This document shows positions 18,398 to 27,251 of a stretch of 64,000 nucleotides of DNA, in pieces. How positions within the stretch are numbered: the first letter of the stretch is position 1; the number at the start of each line of letters is the position of its first letter. The notes beneath the pieces are model-generated. The model was not told the origin of the DNA. It saw nothing but the letters and a program-made list of their open reading frames with translations, and made no database searches. A program made the position numbers and the translations under genes. This DNA comes from Paenibacillus sp. ACRRX (GTDB lineage Bacteria > Bacillota > Bacilli > Paenibacillales > Paenibacillaceae): positions 372,001 to 436,000 of the forward strand of contig NZ_JAKRNK010000005.1 in assembly GCF_022346885.1 (NCBI RefSeq). Reading direction: 5' to 3'.

Positions 18398-18935
18398 TTA
18401 ATACCATGCCCCCGTAATTTGCCGTAATCACAGCCGCGTTACCAGTGTTGGAGCCGTTGAGCCAATCCCGAATCAAAGTGCCCTGCGTCCGGTTGCGGTT
18501 TGCGACCTTAACGGTAAAAAAGTCTCCGGCTGTTAGTTTGTACCGCCGCCTACTATCTCTCTGGTCCCACGTATTATCTGGGAACAAAATCGCCTTTACC
18601 TCTGCCGAGTAGAACCCGTCGTAATGTACCTCGAACTCATTCTGGAACGTGCCCGGATCTGTCGGATTCGTATACACCGGATCGTATTTCTTGTGCAGAT
18701 GCTCAAGTTCCACGTCATACAGGTTGCCAGTTGACGCTAACGTACGCTCAAATTCGTTATACATCGTCGGAGTGATATAGCCTTTGCTGCGCACCGCATC
18801 TACGAACTGAACGGCAGCCCCGTGCGCCACTAATGCAGACAAGTCATCCTGACGCTCTGACGCTTCAGATGCTGGGTATACGTACAGCAACAACACTGCG
18901 ATCAGAATGGCAAATAATTTAGAGATAGCGTTCAT
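18384..18935 (-). CDS. Secreted or anchored pilus-locus protein of unknown function
   Basis: 183 residues with an N-terminal hydrophobic segment (KLFAILIAVLLLYVYPA), which is a signal peptide or anchor. The outer domain carries HYDGFYSAEVKAILF, which resembles the DYDGYY element of the next protein (17417-18397), so both may share a fold. AAGGAGAAATG precedes the ATG. No known family is recognised. Confidence 0.72.
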   Translation of the reverse strand: MNAISKLFAILIAVLLLYVYPASEASERQDDLSALVAHGAAVQFVDAVRSKGYITPTMYNEFERTLASTGNLYDVELEHLHKKYDPVYTNPTDPGTFQNEFEVHYDGFYSAEVKAILFPDNTWDQRDSRRRYKLTAGDFFTVKVANRNRTQGTLIRDWLNGSNTGNAAVITANYGGMVLNEDY

Positions 18936-18948
18936 TTGTCATTTCTCC

Positions 18949-19335
18949 TTACACCCGTACAAAGCGAATGCGCTGCAAACCGCCGTCCGTACCTCGGACA
19001 TACTCCGACCGATAGGTGCTCCGCACTTGAATCATTGACAAATCGGTCGTATGAAGGTCAAGATCGGGGCGAAACGTAACGCCCCCTAGCTCAATCTCAA
19101 CGCCGATGGACCGGATTAAAGCTACTGTTTGCAGCACCTGCGTCCCCGAATACGTCTCATTCGAATTGTCTTCGTTTCCAACCATCGTATTTTTATCAAA
19201 CTGCTTTGCCTGATTATGAGCAGCTTGTACTGCCTGCTCCATGCTTCTTAATAGCATGATGCAAGCTGTTAGCGCCCCGAGAAACAAGATGAAGGCAGCA
19301 CTAAATATAAGCATTTTCTGAAATGAATTGTCCAT
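18949..19335 (-). CDS. Small single-helix membrane protein, paralogue of the 19341-19820 product
   Basis: 128 residues: an N-terminal helix (LIFSAAFILFLGALTACIML), a helical stretch, then the motif YSGTQVLQTVALIRSIGVEI. The upstream gene encodes LSGSQVLNTIRKYMKKDQFG at the same relative position, so the two are probably diverged duplicates. The outer domain is short and has beta-strand character. The function is unknown; the position suggests a minor component. Confidence 0.75.
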   Translation of the reverse strand: MDNSFQKMLIFSAAFILFLGALTACIMLLRSMEQAVQAAHNQAKQFDKNTMVGNEDNSNETYSGTQVLQTVALIRSIGVEIELGGVTFRPDLDLHTTDLSMIQVRSTYRSEYVRGTDGGLQRIRFVRV

Positions 19336-19340
19336 AACTG

Positions 19341-19820
19341 CTAAGGTGCTTGTTGAAATTGAATTCCACGAACGACATTATTTCCATCCCGAATGACCGT
19401 CCCCTTAAATTTTCCGGAGGGGTTAATATATGAATTTAATGTCTCGTCCAAAGCTGTGTCCAACTTAACGTTACGATCTTGGGGATTATTGATTTCACCT
19501 GTATCCGTAAACGTATTCCCATAAAATGTTGAGCTGTTGCCAGATGATCCGGCCGATTTTGCGGTCGTAACTTGCACGCCAAACTGATCCTTCTTCATAT
19601 ATTTTCGAATTGTATTTAATACCTGACTGCCGGAAAGGGTTGTATTGTCATAAATGCTGAATTCTGTCTGTGATAGCTCCGTCTGCAGATCCGAAAATTT
19701 GCTTTGCGCTTCCTTAGAGGCATCCTGTGCCGATGTAAACAAATTTACCACTAGTGTAATCAAGGCAATCGTCAAAAATAGTCCCGCTGCCACCAACAGC
19801 GCTCTTTGTGCATTACTCAT
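19341..19820 (-). CDS. Small single-helix membrane protein, paralogue of the 18949-19335 product
   Basis: 159 residues: MSNAQRALLVAAGLFLTIAL forms the anchor, then a helical region (DASKEAQSKFSDLQTELS) and the shared motif SGSQVLNTI. A Ser/Thr/Asn-rich loop and a C-terminal VVRGIQFQ strand follow. AAAGGAGAAGGATG precedes the start. It sits 5 bases before its paralogue and 16 bases after the large platform gene. Confidence 0.75.
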   Translation of the reverse strand: MSNAQRALLVAAGLFLTIALITLVVNLFTSAQDASKEAQSKFSDLQTELSQTEFSIYDNTTLSGSQVLNTIRKYMKKDQFGVQVTTAKSAGSSGNSSTFYGNTFTDTGEINNPQDRNVKLDTALDETLNSYINPSGKFKGTVIRDGNNVVRGIQFQQAP

Positions 19821-19836
19821 GCTTCATCCTTCTCCT

Positions 19837-21903
19837 TTACACCTTTTGAATTTGGTTAACAAAGTCGTCCATCTGCATGACGCTCATATAAAGGAGCGGC
19901 AGCACCAGATACAGGAAAACCAATACATACATCGGCGCAAAGCCGATCATATTCCCCCAGCTGACCTTCTGGCTGATCACCCGCTCATGATGTTCTTTCT
20001 TCTTCTCTTTGTAATACTCTTGCTCCAGCTCCAGGTCGTCGAACGCCTCCTTGATCGGAATCTTCTCGACTGCGTTCAGCAGCCGCTCCACGATACGGAC
20101 AAAAGGTACAAATGGCGAATCCTCTTTCAGCTGTTCGAGAGATGCGGTAGCACCGCTATCATAATGCAGAAGACAGGATTGCAAGGATGGCCTAAAAATG
20201 ATCGCAAATCGCTCCATCCATTCCAATATCTGTTCCACAGACATCCGCTCAAATTCGGACAGTATTAAAATAATGGCATGGAACTGATCGACCTCATTCT
20301 GCATGTCCATCGCCCGTAGGCGCCGCTGGAACTGCAGCACCCATATCGGAACCGAATAACCGACCACGCCTACAGCTATGGCGAGCAGTAGTTCCCACCA
20401 CTTGTAGTACTCCTGCTCTAAGGTTTCGAATTTATCACCGATTCGGCTTGCAGCAATATTTAACGCCACCGTATCCATTGGTGAATATGCTAATTCTCCT
20501 ATTTTGTGGACAATCATATCTCTGCTGTGTTCCTTTTCCTGCTTCACAGCCTCAATCACCTTGCGATCGAAATCGGTTATCTGCTGCGCCTTCTCCATAT
20601 CCTCTCCGTTCATCGCACCAAACAAGAGGCTCGACGAATAAGGAGTATGTAAGAGTTGATACGAGCTGTAAATGTGAAGGTAGAAAGAAAAAATAACGGT
20701 AGCGGCAAACAACAAAGTACCAAAAACGATTCTGCGCAGCGTCAGCCACTCCAGCGTTAAGCGTGAATTTGCCTGTTTCAATAGCAGAACTAGACTGAAA
20801 TGCTCTCGTGTGTGTGCGCCTGGTACCAACTTTTCAATCAGAGCACGAATGGGCCTCCAACCATACAGCTTCTTTTCCCATATAACTCCGGGTGCCTTGG
20901 CGATATAATGGCCTTCATCGTTTTCCAACATTTTGCGGATGAGCACGTAGGCTACGACAATGACCGCATATACCATAATCTTCATCACTATACCCAACTT
21001 GCTGTCATAGAACTGCTGGATAGCAGGAAAGTAAGTTCTTGCCCAGTTCTCCAGTGGGACTGTAAAGAAAATAGGCGCGATAGCAACCCCCGTTAATCCC
21101 TTAAGCAAATAATTGAGTTTTTCTCTGCGCAGCAGGTCAAAGTTCATCTCCTGAACCAGCTTGCTGACAGCATTCAGGTACATCGAGCCTTTAGCGATCA
21201 TACGATCGCCGTGTTCCATGACAAGATGTGAGATTCCGGCGAAAGCTTTCAAATATTGGTTCGGAGCCACATCATAATAACGCTCCAGTTTAGCGGCTGG
21301 ATTCTTGGCTGTTAGCATATCGTGAATGCGTTCTGCATGCATCTGTGCTTCATACGATGCAGCTTGAGCTGCATCGTAGATGGCTTCATCCACCATTCGG
21401 TGCTGCTGATACTCATGACGGACATCGCCCAGATAATGAACAAAGTGCCTGAGCAGACGATCTTCCAGCCGATTGATAAACAAGTCAATAAGCAAGCCGT
21501 TCATAATTAATGCACCCAGGATAACCCACAACATAAACACGATATCCTGCGTTACAACGGCTAACACAACGACGATACTCCAAGTAATGCCTAACGTAAG
21601 AAAGACAATTTTCATCGTTTGCTTACGCATCGTATATTCATCGTAAGCGTGAATCGTTTCTAAACGCCGTCTAATTTTCAGCGTATATCCATGCAGGCCA
21701 GGAAACCTTAGACACAAAACATAAGCACGAAGATAGAAGTTCCGCAGCGCCAACTTTCGTTTGTGCGAGGGGAAGAAATCTTCCATCATCCCTTTGGTCT
21801 CATACCGATGCTTCTGCTTCCGGCCCAGTAGTGTATAGACACATAAGAAGAGCAGAGACAATGATATGCTTACGAGCACGACCAGCCATCCGTTAATCGA
21901 CAT
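19837..21903 (-). CDS. Large GspF/TadB-like membrane platform protein
   Basis: About 688 residues, more than twice the length of TadB or TadC. Helix pairs at the N-terminus, near 110-150, near 270-330, near 390-420 and at the C-terminus surround two cytosolic helical segments of GspF character (LGDVRHEYQQHRMVDEAIYD; ILILSEFERMSVEQILEWME). It looks like two platform modules in one chain. I choose the ATG at 21903, which has GGAGGG 6 bases upstream and an 11-base overlap with the ATPase stop; an earlier in-frame ATG at 21948 has no such site. Confidence 0.75.
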   Translation of the reverse strand: MSINGWLVVLVSISLSLLFLCVYTLLGRKQKHRYETKGMMEDFFPSHKRKLALRNFYLRAYVLCLRFPGLHGYTLKIRRRLETIHAYDEYTMRKQTMKIVFLTLGITWSIVVVLAVVTQDIVFMLWVILGALIMNGLLIDLFINRLEDRLLRHFVHYLGDVRHEYQQHRMVDEAIYDAAQAASYEAQMHAERIHDMLTAKNPAAKLERYYDVAPNQYLKAFAGISHLVMEHGDRMIAKGSMYLNAVSKLVQEMNFDLLRREKLNYLLKGLTGVAIAPIFFTVPLENWARTYFPAIQQFYDSKLGIVMKIMVYAVIVVAYVLIRKMLENDEGHYIAKAPGVIWEKKLYGWRPIRALIEKLVPGAHTREHFSLVLLLKQANSRLTLEWLTLRRIVFGTLLFAATVIFSFYLHIYSSYQLLHTPYSSSLLFGAMNGEDMEKAQQITDFDRKVIEAVKQEKEHSRDMIVHKIGELAYSPMDTVALNIAASRIGDKFETLEQEYYKWWELLLAIAVGVVGYSVPIWVLQFQRRLRAMDMQNEVDQFHAIILILSEFERMSVEQILEWMERFAIIFRPSLQSCLLHYDSGATASLEQLKEDSPFVPFVRIVERLLNAVEKIPIKEAFDDLELEQEYYKEKKKEHHERVISQKVSWGNMIGFAPMYVLVFLYLVLPLLYMSVMQMDDFVNQIQKV

Positions 21904-23785
21904 GGCCATCCCTCCAATGATCAGCAACAAATCGTTTAAATGCCTCACCGTCAGCTTTATTCATGTGGAATAGCATTTCACGTTTGTTGTGATCCGTTAT
22001 CGGGAATACAGCTTCATAATGACCATCCCTATATTCGATCACATTGCGGTAAGTAAATGGCTTTCGATCCGTACTTCGTCGGAAAAACTCTGCAGAAGCG
22101 TCCATAAATCGGTCCAACTTGCCTTCCAGGCTTGTCTCTTGCTGCCATTGAGCCGGATAAGGATCATGTTCCTCTATTGGGATACACTCCGTAATTCGCT
22201 CGATATATCGATGTCCGTCCTGCCTTTTGACCAGATGAATATCAAAATTAATGACGCTCGCAACTTGCTGTTCAGCAATACGCTCATTCTGGAAAACCCC
22301 TGTCTTCAACAAAGAGTTGCGAAGTGACCATATGAGATCTTTGAACGTCTTTGCATGGTGGGAGAAGATCGTAAATAAGCTGGCGACCTGTCCCATCTGA
22401 ATCATCCATGCAGCTACAGGATCGGTAGCCACTTCCCCCAGGATATTTACTGAGCCGTCCGTCTTCTTCTGTACGTCAAGGCCCTGCTGACCTGATATAT
22501 GATCCGTTTCCCGGAATGACAAAATGTTCCTCATCGGGAACAACTTTCTCAGATGGAGCTCAAAGGACATCTCCTGTATACGCAGTGTTAAAGGTCCCGG
22601 AATATATTGCACCATAGCCATAAGTAATGTTGTTTTTCCTGAACCCTGCGACCCTGTTACTGCAGTGATACGAGCCCCCTTCATCAAAAACTTAATCATG
22701 TCTTGGACAAGCTCGCCATTCTCATCCGAGATCAGTGTTTGCAAACTCAAGTTAGGCAGCTCGAACTTTCTCACAAAGAATGCCCACGATTCAGCAAATG
22801 GCGGTCTGACCACAACTACCCGCGAGCCGTCCTTCATCTCATTGACTTTATACCCATTGCTTTCTGTTAATTGTCCTGGATTGTTATATTTATATATGTT
22901 CTGACATACACGCTTCAGTTCCAGATCACTGCCAAAGCTGAGAAAGGATAGATGAATCGACTTTCCGCGATAAAAAATCCACACGCTCTCATACCCACAT
23001 GGAGCACCTCTTCGCATGTCTTCCATCATTAATGCATCATCTTCCATATCCTTTATGGAGGACGGAACGCCCGACACCCCACCTGATACACCATCTATCG
23101 CCATATCCCGAATTTCATCAATAACGCCAAATCCTTTGTAATACTGGTACACACGCTGAACAATAATTCGTATCTTGTCATCCAGTGTTAATGGTTCGGC
23201 TTCCAATTGATAGATACGTGCAATTTCCTCGGCTGTGATCAGATAGGATTCAGTCTGTCCTTTCTCAATGAATTGCCGCGGACGATCAAGTTCGTGGCTT
23301 GCAATGAGTCGACTCAAGCCATTTGTACCGAATCGCTGCTTATATTGGTGCAGTAAAATATCGAATTGATCTTGAACGGATAGCCGCGTTGGATCATCAA
23401 AAGAAATGGCAACATTAGCAGTTGCTTCTGTGAAGCCATATGCTTTATAAAGCAGATCAATGATATATTCCTTGACGTAAGTCTTGTCATTCACATCACC
23501 GGTAGTACATCCCTTTAATGCACGTTTTAACTCTGCACGCTTATTACGCCGTCGCTCAAATTCAACTTCAGATAACCCCATGTCGTACAGGTTGGCCCCC
23601 GTCACTTCATTTAAAGTCTTCTTCACAAATGATGTAATCGCATCAATTGTATAAGCGTCGGCGTCAGGTAGTTCAACGCTTCTAACCGGAACCGTTCGTT
23701 TGGACAGTTTAAGATACAAATAAGCGATGCCCATTAACAGAATTAGCGTAATTAAAATAAAATTAAGCATCCCATAGCCAAACAT
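21893..23785 (-). CDS. Divergent CpaF-like ATPase with N-terminal membrane anchor
   Basis: 630 residues. It begins with a helix (MLNFILITLILLMGIAYLYL), unusual for this family. A long N-terminal region is followed by DGSRVVVVRPPF, Walker A TGSQGSGKTTLL, a Walker B-like strand SVNILGEVATDP and a degenerate His box (FTIFSHHAKT in place of STGHANS). The Asp box is also weak. It is therefore a second secretion ATPase, more remote than the one at 14919. It starts at the stop of the MinD-like gene and overlaps the platform gene, so it probably pairs with the large platform protein. Confidence 0.82.
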   Translation of the reverse strand: MFGYGMLNFILITLILLMGIAYLYLKLSKRTVPVRSVELPDADAYTIDAITSFVKKTLNEVTGANLYDMGLSEVEFERRRNKRAELKRALKGCTTGDVNDKTYVKEYIIDLLYKAYGFTEATANVAISFDDPTRLSVQDQFDILLHQYKQRFGTNGLSRLIASHELDRPRQFIEKGQTESYLITAEEIARIYQLEAEPLTLDDKIRIIVQRVYQYYKGFGVIDEIRDMAIDGVSGGVSGVPSSIKDMEDDALMMEDMRRGAPCGYESVWIFYRGKSIHLSFLSFGSDLELKRVCQNIYKYNNPGQLTESNGYKVNEMKDGSRVVVVRPPFAESWAFFVRKFELPNLSLQTLISDENGELVQDMIKFLMKGARITAVTGSQGSGKTTLLMAMVQYIPGPLTLRIQEMSFELHLRKLFPMRNILSFRETDHISGQQGLDVQKKTDGSVNILGEVATDPVAAWMIQMGQVASLFTIFSHHAKTFKDLIWSLRNSLLKTGVFQNERIAEQQVASVINFDIHLVKRQDGHRYIERITECIPIEEHDPYPAQWQQETSLEGKLDRFMDASAEFFRRSTDRKPFTYRNVIEYRDGHYEAVFPITDHNKREMLFHMNKADGEAFKRFVADHWRDGHVD

Positions 23786-24628
23786 CTACGAGACCCCTCT
23801 TTCAATGGCTTTTACGCTGACATTAATTCCGATCTCCGTTAAGATAGCCTTCGATAGCTTTCGCACCTCGTTCATAAAGTAAGTCGTATCTGTATCTTTG
23901 GCAGAGTGCTGCATCCGCATAAAAAAGCTTCTAACATCCCGATCATTACAGGCATCTCGGAAAGGAGTACAATATGGCACCGTATACATAGGAACCCGTA
24001 CATTGTATTTCCTCGCAATGTTGGATAATTTGTATTTGGAGTGCGGATCATACTGCCCTAGTAGAATCATATAGGGCTTATCGTTCAGTGCTTGTGGCCA
24101 ATCCTTTTTCGCAAAGAATCGATCCAGCACCTGAACATTCTGATTCAGACACACAACAATCAGCTCCGATTGTGCTAATAGTTGATTCGTAACCGGATTG
24201 CCGCAGCCACTGTGGACATCCAAAAGCACCGTGTTGTAGTACCGTTTAGCATAGTCAAAAATAGGCTGTAATGTATCGTTCATCGCATGATACGTCGCTT
24301 CATCCGCTTTCTCCGTACCGCTTAACAGATCCAACCGTTCTTGTATTATCGGCTGCGTATAGTCCCTCACACCCTCCGAGGTGAGCCTGTTGCTGCGGAT
24401 CATCCGATCGAGCGCATCAAGACCTTTATCATCGAACGTCGGTTTACTTACCGAGCCTCCTCCTGACAATTTGGAGAAAGCCGTTTCTAGTGTCGAGCGC
24501 GTATGCTGTGTCTGAGCAACTAAAGTGCGAGTTGAATATTCCAGTCCGATCATACAAGCTGCAGCAATAACGTTAGATGTCGTGCCGACCTGCCCATGCA
24601 CGCTACCCCAGAATGCGACTTGTCCCAT
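23786..24628 (-). CDS. MinD/ParA-like protein with altered P-loop
   Basis: 280 residues. It begins VAFWGSVHGQVGTTSNVIA, which aligns with the deviant Walker A of MinD/CpaE, but the lysine before TT is missing (QVGTTS). Later strands TVLLDVHSGCGNP and LIVVCLNQNVQVLD match the Walker B and switch regions. It probably keeps the fold but may not hydrolyse ATP. GAGGAAGT precedes the ATG, and its start overlaps the previous gene by 26 bases. Confidence 0.78.
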   Translation of the reverse strand: MGQVAFWGSVHGQVGTTSNVIAAACMIGLEYSTRTLVAQTQHTRSTLETAFSKLSGGGSVSKPTFDDKGLDALDRMIRSNRLTSEGVRDYTQPIIQERLDLLSGTEKADEATYHAMNDTLQPIFDYAKRYYNTVLLDVHSGCGNPVTNQLLAQSELIVVCLNQNVQVLDRFFAKKDWPQALNDKPYMILLGQYDPHSKYKLSNIARKYNVRVPMYTVPYCTPFRDACNDRDVRSFFMRMQHSAKDTDTTYFMNEVRKLSKAILTEIGINVSVKAIERGVS

Positions 24629-25325
24629 ACTTCCTCACCTTCCCCGCCTTCTTCCATATTCGGTGAACCTCTTTATCCGGAAGCTCTAATATCATTTTCA
24701 GAACTCCTATCAAAGCTTTGCGGTATGTACGTGTTAAGCCTTTTAGCTGGATGACGCTTCGGTACTGGTTATCAATCTTTATCGCATAATCTCGTTCGTC
24801 TGGTATCAAATAGTGTGTAGGCTCATCCCATTGGATCGGGTATCCGTCATACAGACTATCGATATACTCCTCGTTAATAGAGCAAACAACCCCGTTCATT
24901 ATTTTTGAAACAAGAACCAACTCATCCTTCACGTACTTGGAAAAATATTGATCCAAAATACCTAGATTGCGAATATTATGAATATTCTCCATCGTGTTAT
25001 ACAAAATGAGTCTATCGGCCTCCCAACCATCTACGTGCAAAGAATTATTGTTGTCTATGATCATATATTCATAGTTAAAATCGGCTTCTTTCTGCATAAA
25101 ATAATTCTGGACGTCTGCTGCACTGCCGCAGCCGTGGATCACATCAAAATCATCGTACTCGTGAACCTGCAAGTCCCCTTCGACACGAGGAAAGGCAAAT
25201 TCATAATCTTGAAGTAGTGTTGCATCTACAAGAAGCACTTTGTGACCATTAGACGCAATGAGCTTGCATATATAGAGCAGAAAGTCCGTTTTGTCGGAAG
25301 CCCCTATAAATTGAACGATCTTCAT
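24603..25325 (-). CDS. Degenerate MinD-like protein
   Basis: 240 residues. It begins MKIVQFIGASDKTDFLLYIC, followed by VLLVDATLLQDYEFAF and later YEYMIIDNN. This is the order of strands in MinD/CpaE, but the glycine-rich loop is reduced to GASDKTD. It is probably a nucleotide-independent or weakly binding relative. The start overlaps the CpaB-like stop by 4 bases (ATGA). It forms a pair with the 23786-24628 gene. Confidence 0.68.
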   Translation of the reverse strand: MKIVQFIGASDKTDFLLYICKLIASNGHKVLLVDATLLQDYEFAFPRVEGDLQVHEYDDFDVIHGCGSAADVQNYFMQKEADFNYEYMIIDNNNSLHVDGWEADRLILYNTMENIHNIRNLGILDQYFSKYVKDELVLVSKIMNGVVCSINEEYIDSLYDGYPIQWDEPTHYLIPDERDYAIKIDNQYRSVIQLKGLTRTYRKALIGVLKMILELPDKEVHRIWKKAGKVRKYGTSRILG

Positions 25326-26374
25326 GGTTTCTCTCCCTCCCGTTCTGGAACAGCAGGGTTGGTTCCGTCAGGAGATGAATGAAAAATGTCTATTTGGCTT
25401 AAAGCTTGTTTGGGTATCGAGTCTGAGGTGTCTGAAGGTGTGACTGAAGGGTGGTCTGTCTCTTGTTGTTCTTGCTTCAATGGTGAGGTATTTTCCAACG
25501 TTGCGTCAGGTGGCTGCTGAACAGCAGCTTGTCCCTTTTTGCTCTGGAAATTGTGACGTTTTGTCACATCCATGGCCGCAAGATCCTTGTCCAATCGAAC
25601 TCGAAGTCTCTTTTCCAACTCCATTGATGCTACTTTTACAATGTTGGGGTCAGATTCGATCAGATCAAGTACTCTTGGATTAGCTGGGTAAGTAGGTATT
25701 GCATGATTCTGCATGTAAGGGTCAACGTATGTAAGGGAGTAAATTTCGGCATTCTCTATGTATGCATCTACAATAGCGCTCGACATCGTCAATATTTCTT
25801 GTTCGTTCATTTCATGCCATACTGTACCGTTCATTAAATCTTTAACCTTCTTTTTGGAAAGAACAATAAAGTCGTGTCCTGTCGGAAACTTGATACGCAC
25901 ATCGACAAAATCTTCTTTTTTGAGCTTTATAGGAAGGTTGATTAAAGAGAATTCTTGTAATCTGAGATCGTTAGGCGTTATCCCTTCTTCAAACAGCATG
26001 CCTTTGGAAAGAGGAGTGTTCATTTGCAATGAAATTTTTGTATACTTGCCAACTGCTTCGGTAATATCTACCGGATGCTGAGGCGCAGCTTTCTTTGAAA
26101 TACTGACTTTCGTTAAGCTCTTCTCCGTAAGTAAGGTACCAGCAGGAATATCCTTACTTAATACGTAAATGCTCGTAGTCTGGGACTGCTGCTCCTTCAT
26201 CTGCTTCTCGTAGAGCGTGATTCGCTTCTCGTACTCTTCACTCTTTGCTTCCTCGGAATCCTTCATCCATTGATAGCCGAAATAAATGGCGAAGCAGGCA
26301 AATAACAGTACGATCATCGCCCCAATACCACCAGCAAGCAACAAATTCCGGGTTCTTTGGCGGATGATTGACAT
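25322..26374 (-). CDS. CpaB/RcpC-like SAF-domain protein
   Basis: 350 residues. A single N-terminal helix (LLLAGGIGAMIVLLFACFAI) is followed by a helical stretch and a SAF domain at about 70-135 with VLSKDIPAGTLLTEKSLTKV. In CpaB/RcpC proteins this domain binds wall glycans. The C-terminal 80 residues are Pro/Ser/Gln-rich and probably disordered. TTAGGAGGGATGTT precedes the ATG at 26374. This is the first gene of the long locus, next to the regulatory region and the XRE gene. Confidence 0.82.
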   Translation of the reverse strand: MSIIRQRTRNLLLAGGIGAMIVLLFACFAIYFGYQWMKDSEEAKSEEYEKRITLYEKQMKEQQSQTTSIYVLSKDIPAGTLLTEKSLTKVSISKKAAPQHPVDITEAVGKYTKISLQMNTPLSKGMLFEEGITPNDLRLQEFSLINLPIKLKKEDFVDVRIKFPTGHDFIVLSKKKVKDLMNGTVWHEMNEQEILTMSSAIVDAYIENAEIYSLTYVDPYMQNHAIPTYPANPRVLDLIESDPNIVKVASMELEKRLRVRLDKDLAAMDVTKRHNFQSKKGQAAVQQPPDATLENTSPLKQEQQETDHPSVTPSDTSDSIPKQALSQIDIFHSSPDGTNPAVPEREGEKP

Positions 26375-26438
26375 AACATCCCTCCTAAAAAAATGATAAT
26401 TGTTTACTCAAACTGGAAATGATATCATTGAACTACAT

Positions 26439-26464
26439 TTTAATAGTTCATAAGAACTATTAAA
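26439..26464. promoter_or_regulatory. 26-bp perfect palindrome before the pilus locus
   Basis: Arms TTTAATAGTTC and GAACTATTAAA are perfect 11-base inverted copies around a 4-base centre. The site lies 65 bases upstream of the first pilus-locus gene. A TATAAT-like hexamer for minus-strand transcription lies at 26469-26474. I infer a repressor or activator site. No T-run follows, so it is not an obvious terminator. Confidence 0.55.
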
Positions 26465-26628
26465 TATAATTATAGATCAAATTCAGGTAACACGATTCAC
26501 CTCAATTACTACATTTTAGGAATATAGAATTACATCCCTATAATATTCCAATTCAGATATGATGTAAATGCTTATATCTAAAAAAAGATATTTTCATCGA
26601 AACAAAACTTTTTTTGTCATATAAAGGT

Positions 26629-26646
26629 ATCACTTACATAAGTGAT
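26629..26646. promoter_or_regulatory. 18-bp perfect palindrome before the XRE gene
   Basis: ATCACTTA and TAAGTGAT are perfect 8-base inverted copies around CA. The site lies about 100 bases before the XRE start. Small XRE regulators commonly bind dyads of this size near their own promoter, so autoregulation is the simplest reading. It differs from the palindrome at 26439-26464. Confidence 0.5.
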
Positions 26647-26747
26647 CATTCATAATTTTTTCAGAGGTGTCTGATGTACTACGACTTAAGATTCATTACT
26701 ATAACGGTTGGATAGTTGGAAAGAATGACGATAAGGAGGAATGAGCT

Positions 26748-27077
26748 TTGAAAATTGGCGAGAAACTTCGCAACATCCGTCATGCGCAGGGGCTCACATC
26801 TACAGAACTTTCTAAAAGATCAGGTGTTACACAATCCACGATTAGCGACATCGAGAACGACAACCGCTCACCCCAGATCGATACCTTAATTAAATTGTGT
26901 AAAGCCTTAAGTATAAACATTAGTGCACTGCTAACCGTAGAAGAAATGATAGAAAATACTCCCTCTTTGCGAGAAAATGAAACCGAATTCATACGCTTGT
27001 TCCACGAAATAAATGAATCCCAAAAAGAAGCTCTTGTATCGTTGCTGCATTCATTTGTACATCATAAAGCGAAATAA
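26748..27077 (+). CDS. XRE-family transcriptional regulator
   Basis: 109 residues. The N-terminal HTH (about 1-62) is typical: KLRNIRHAQGLTSTELSKRS, then GVTQSTISDIENDNRSPQID. The C-terminal helices (about 75-105) probably give dimerisation. The start is a TTG with AAGGAGG 8 bases before it. It is divergent from the pilus locus with about 370 bases between, which holds two palindromes. I infer, but cannot show, that it controls that locus. Confidence 0.88.
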   Translation: MKIGEKLRNIRHAQGLTSTELSKRSGVTQSTISDIENDNRSPQIDTLIKLCKALSINISALLTVEEMIENTPSLRENETEFIRLFHEINESQKEALVSLLHSFVHHKAK

Positions 27078-27200
27078 AAATGCATACGAAAAAGTGGCCC
27101 CTCTCAAAAGGAATGACCACTCTAAAAACTCATCTCTTTTATTCATATAATTGCTCCATAACCCGAATGTGGAGCTCAGCAGGATCATGTGCTTTTCGCT

Positions 27201-27238
27201 AGAGAAGACTGTATCCACAATGGGAAACAGCCTTCTCT
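27201..27238 (-). terminator. Hairpin after ppaC
   Basis: AGAGAAG and CTTCTCT pair, with CTGT/ACAG inside after one mismatch. It lies 14 bases after the ppaC stop. The T-run is poor, so it may stabilise the transcript end or be a weak terminator. Confidence 0.4.
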
Positions 27239-27251
27239 TCCAGCTTATACA

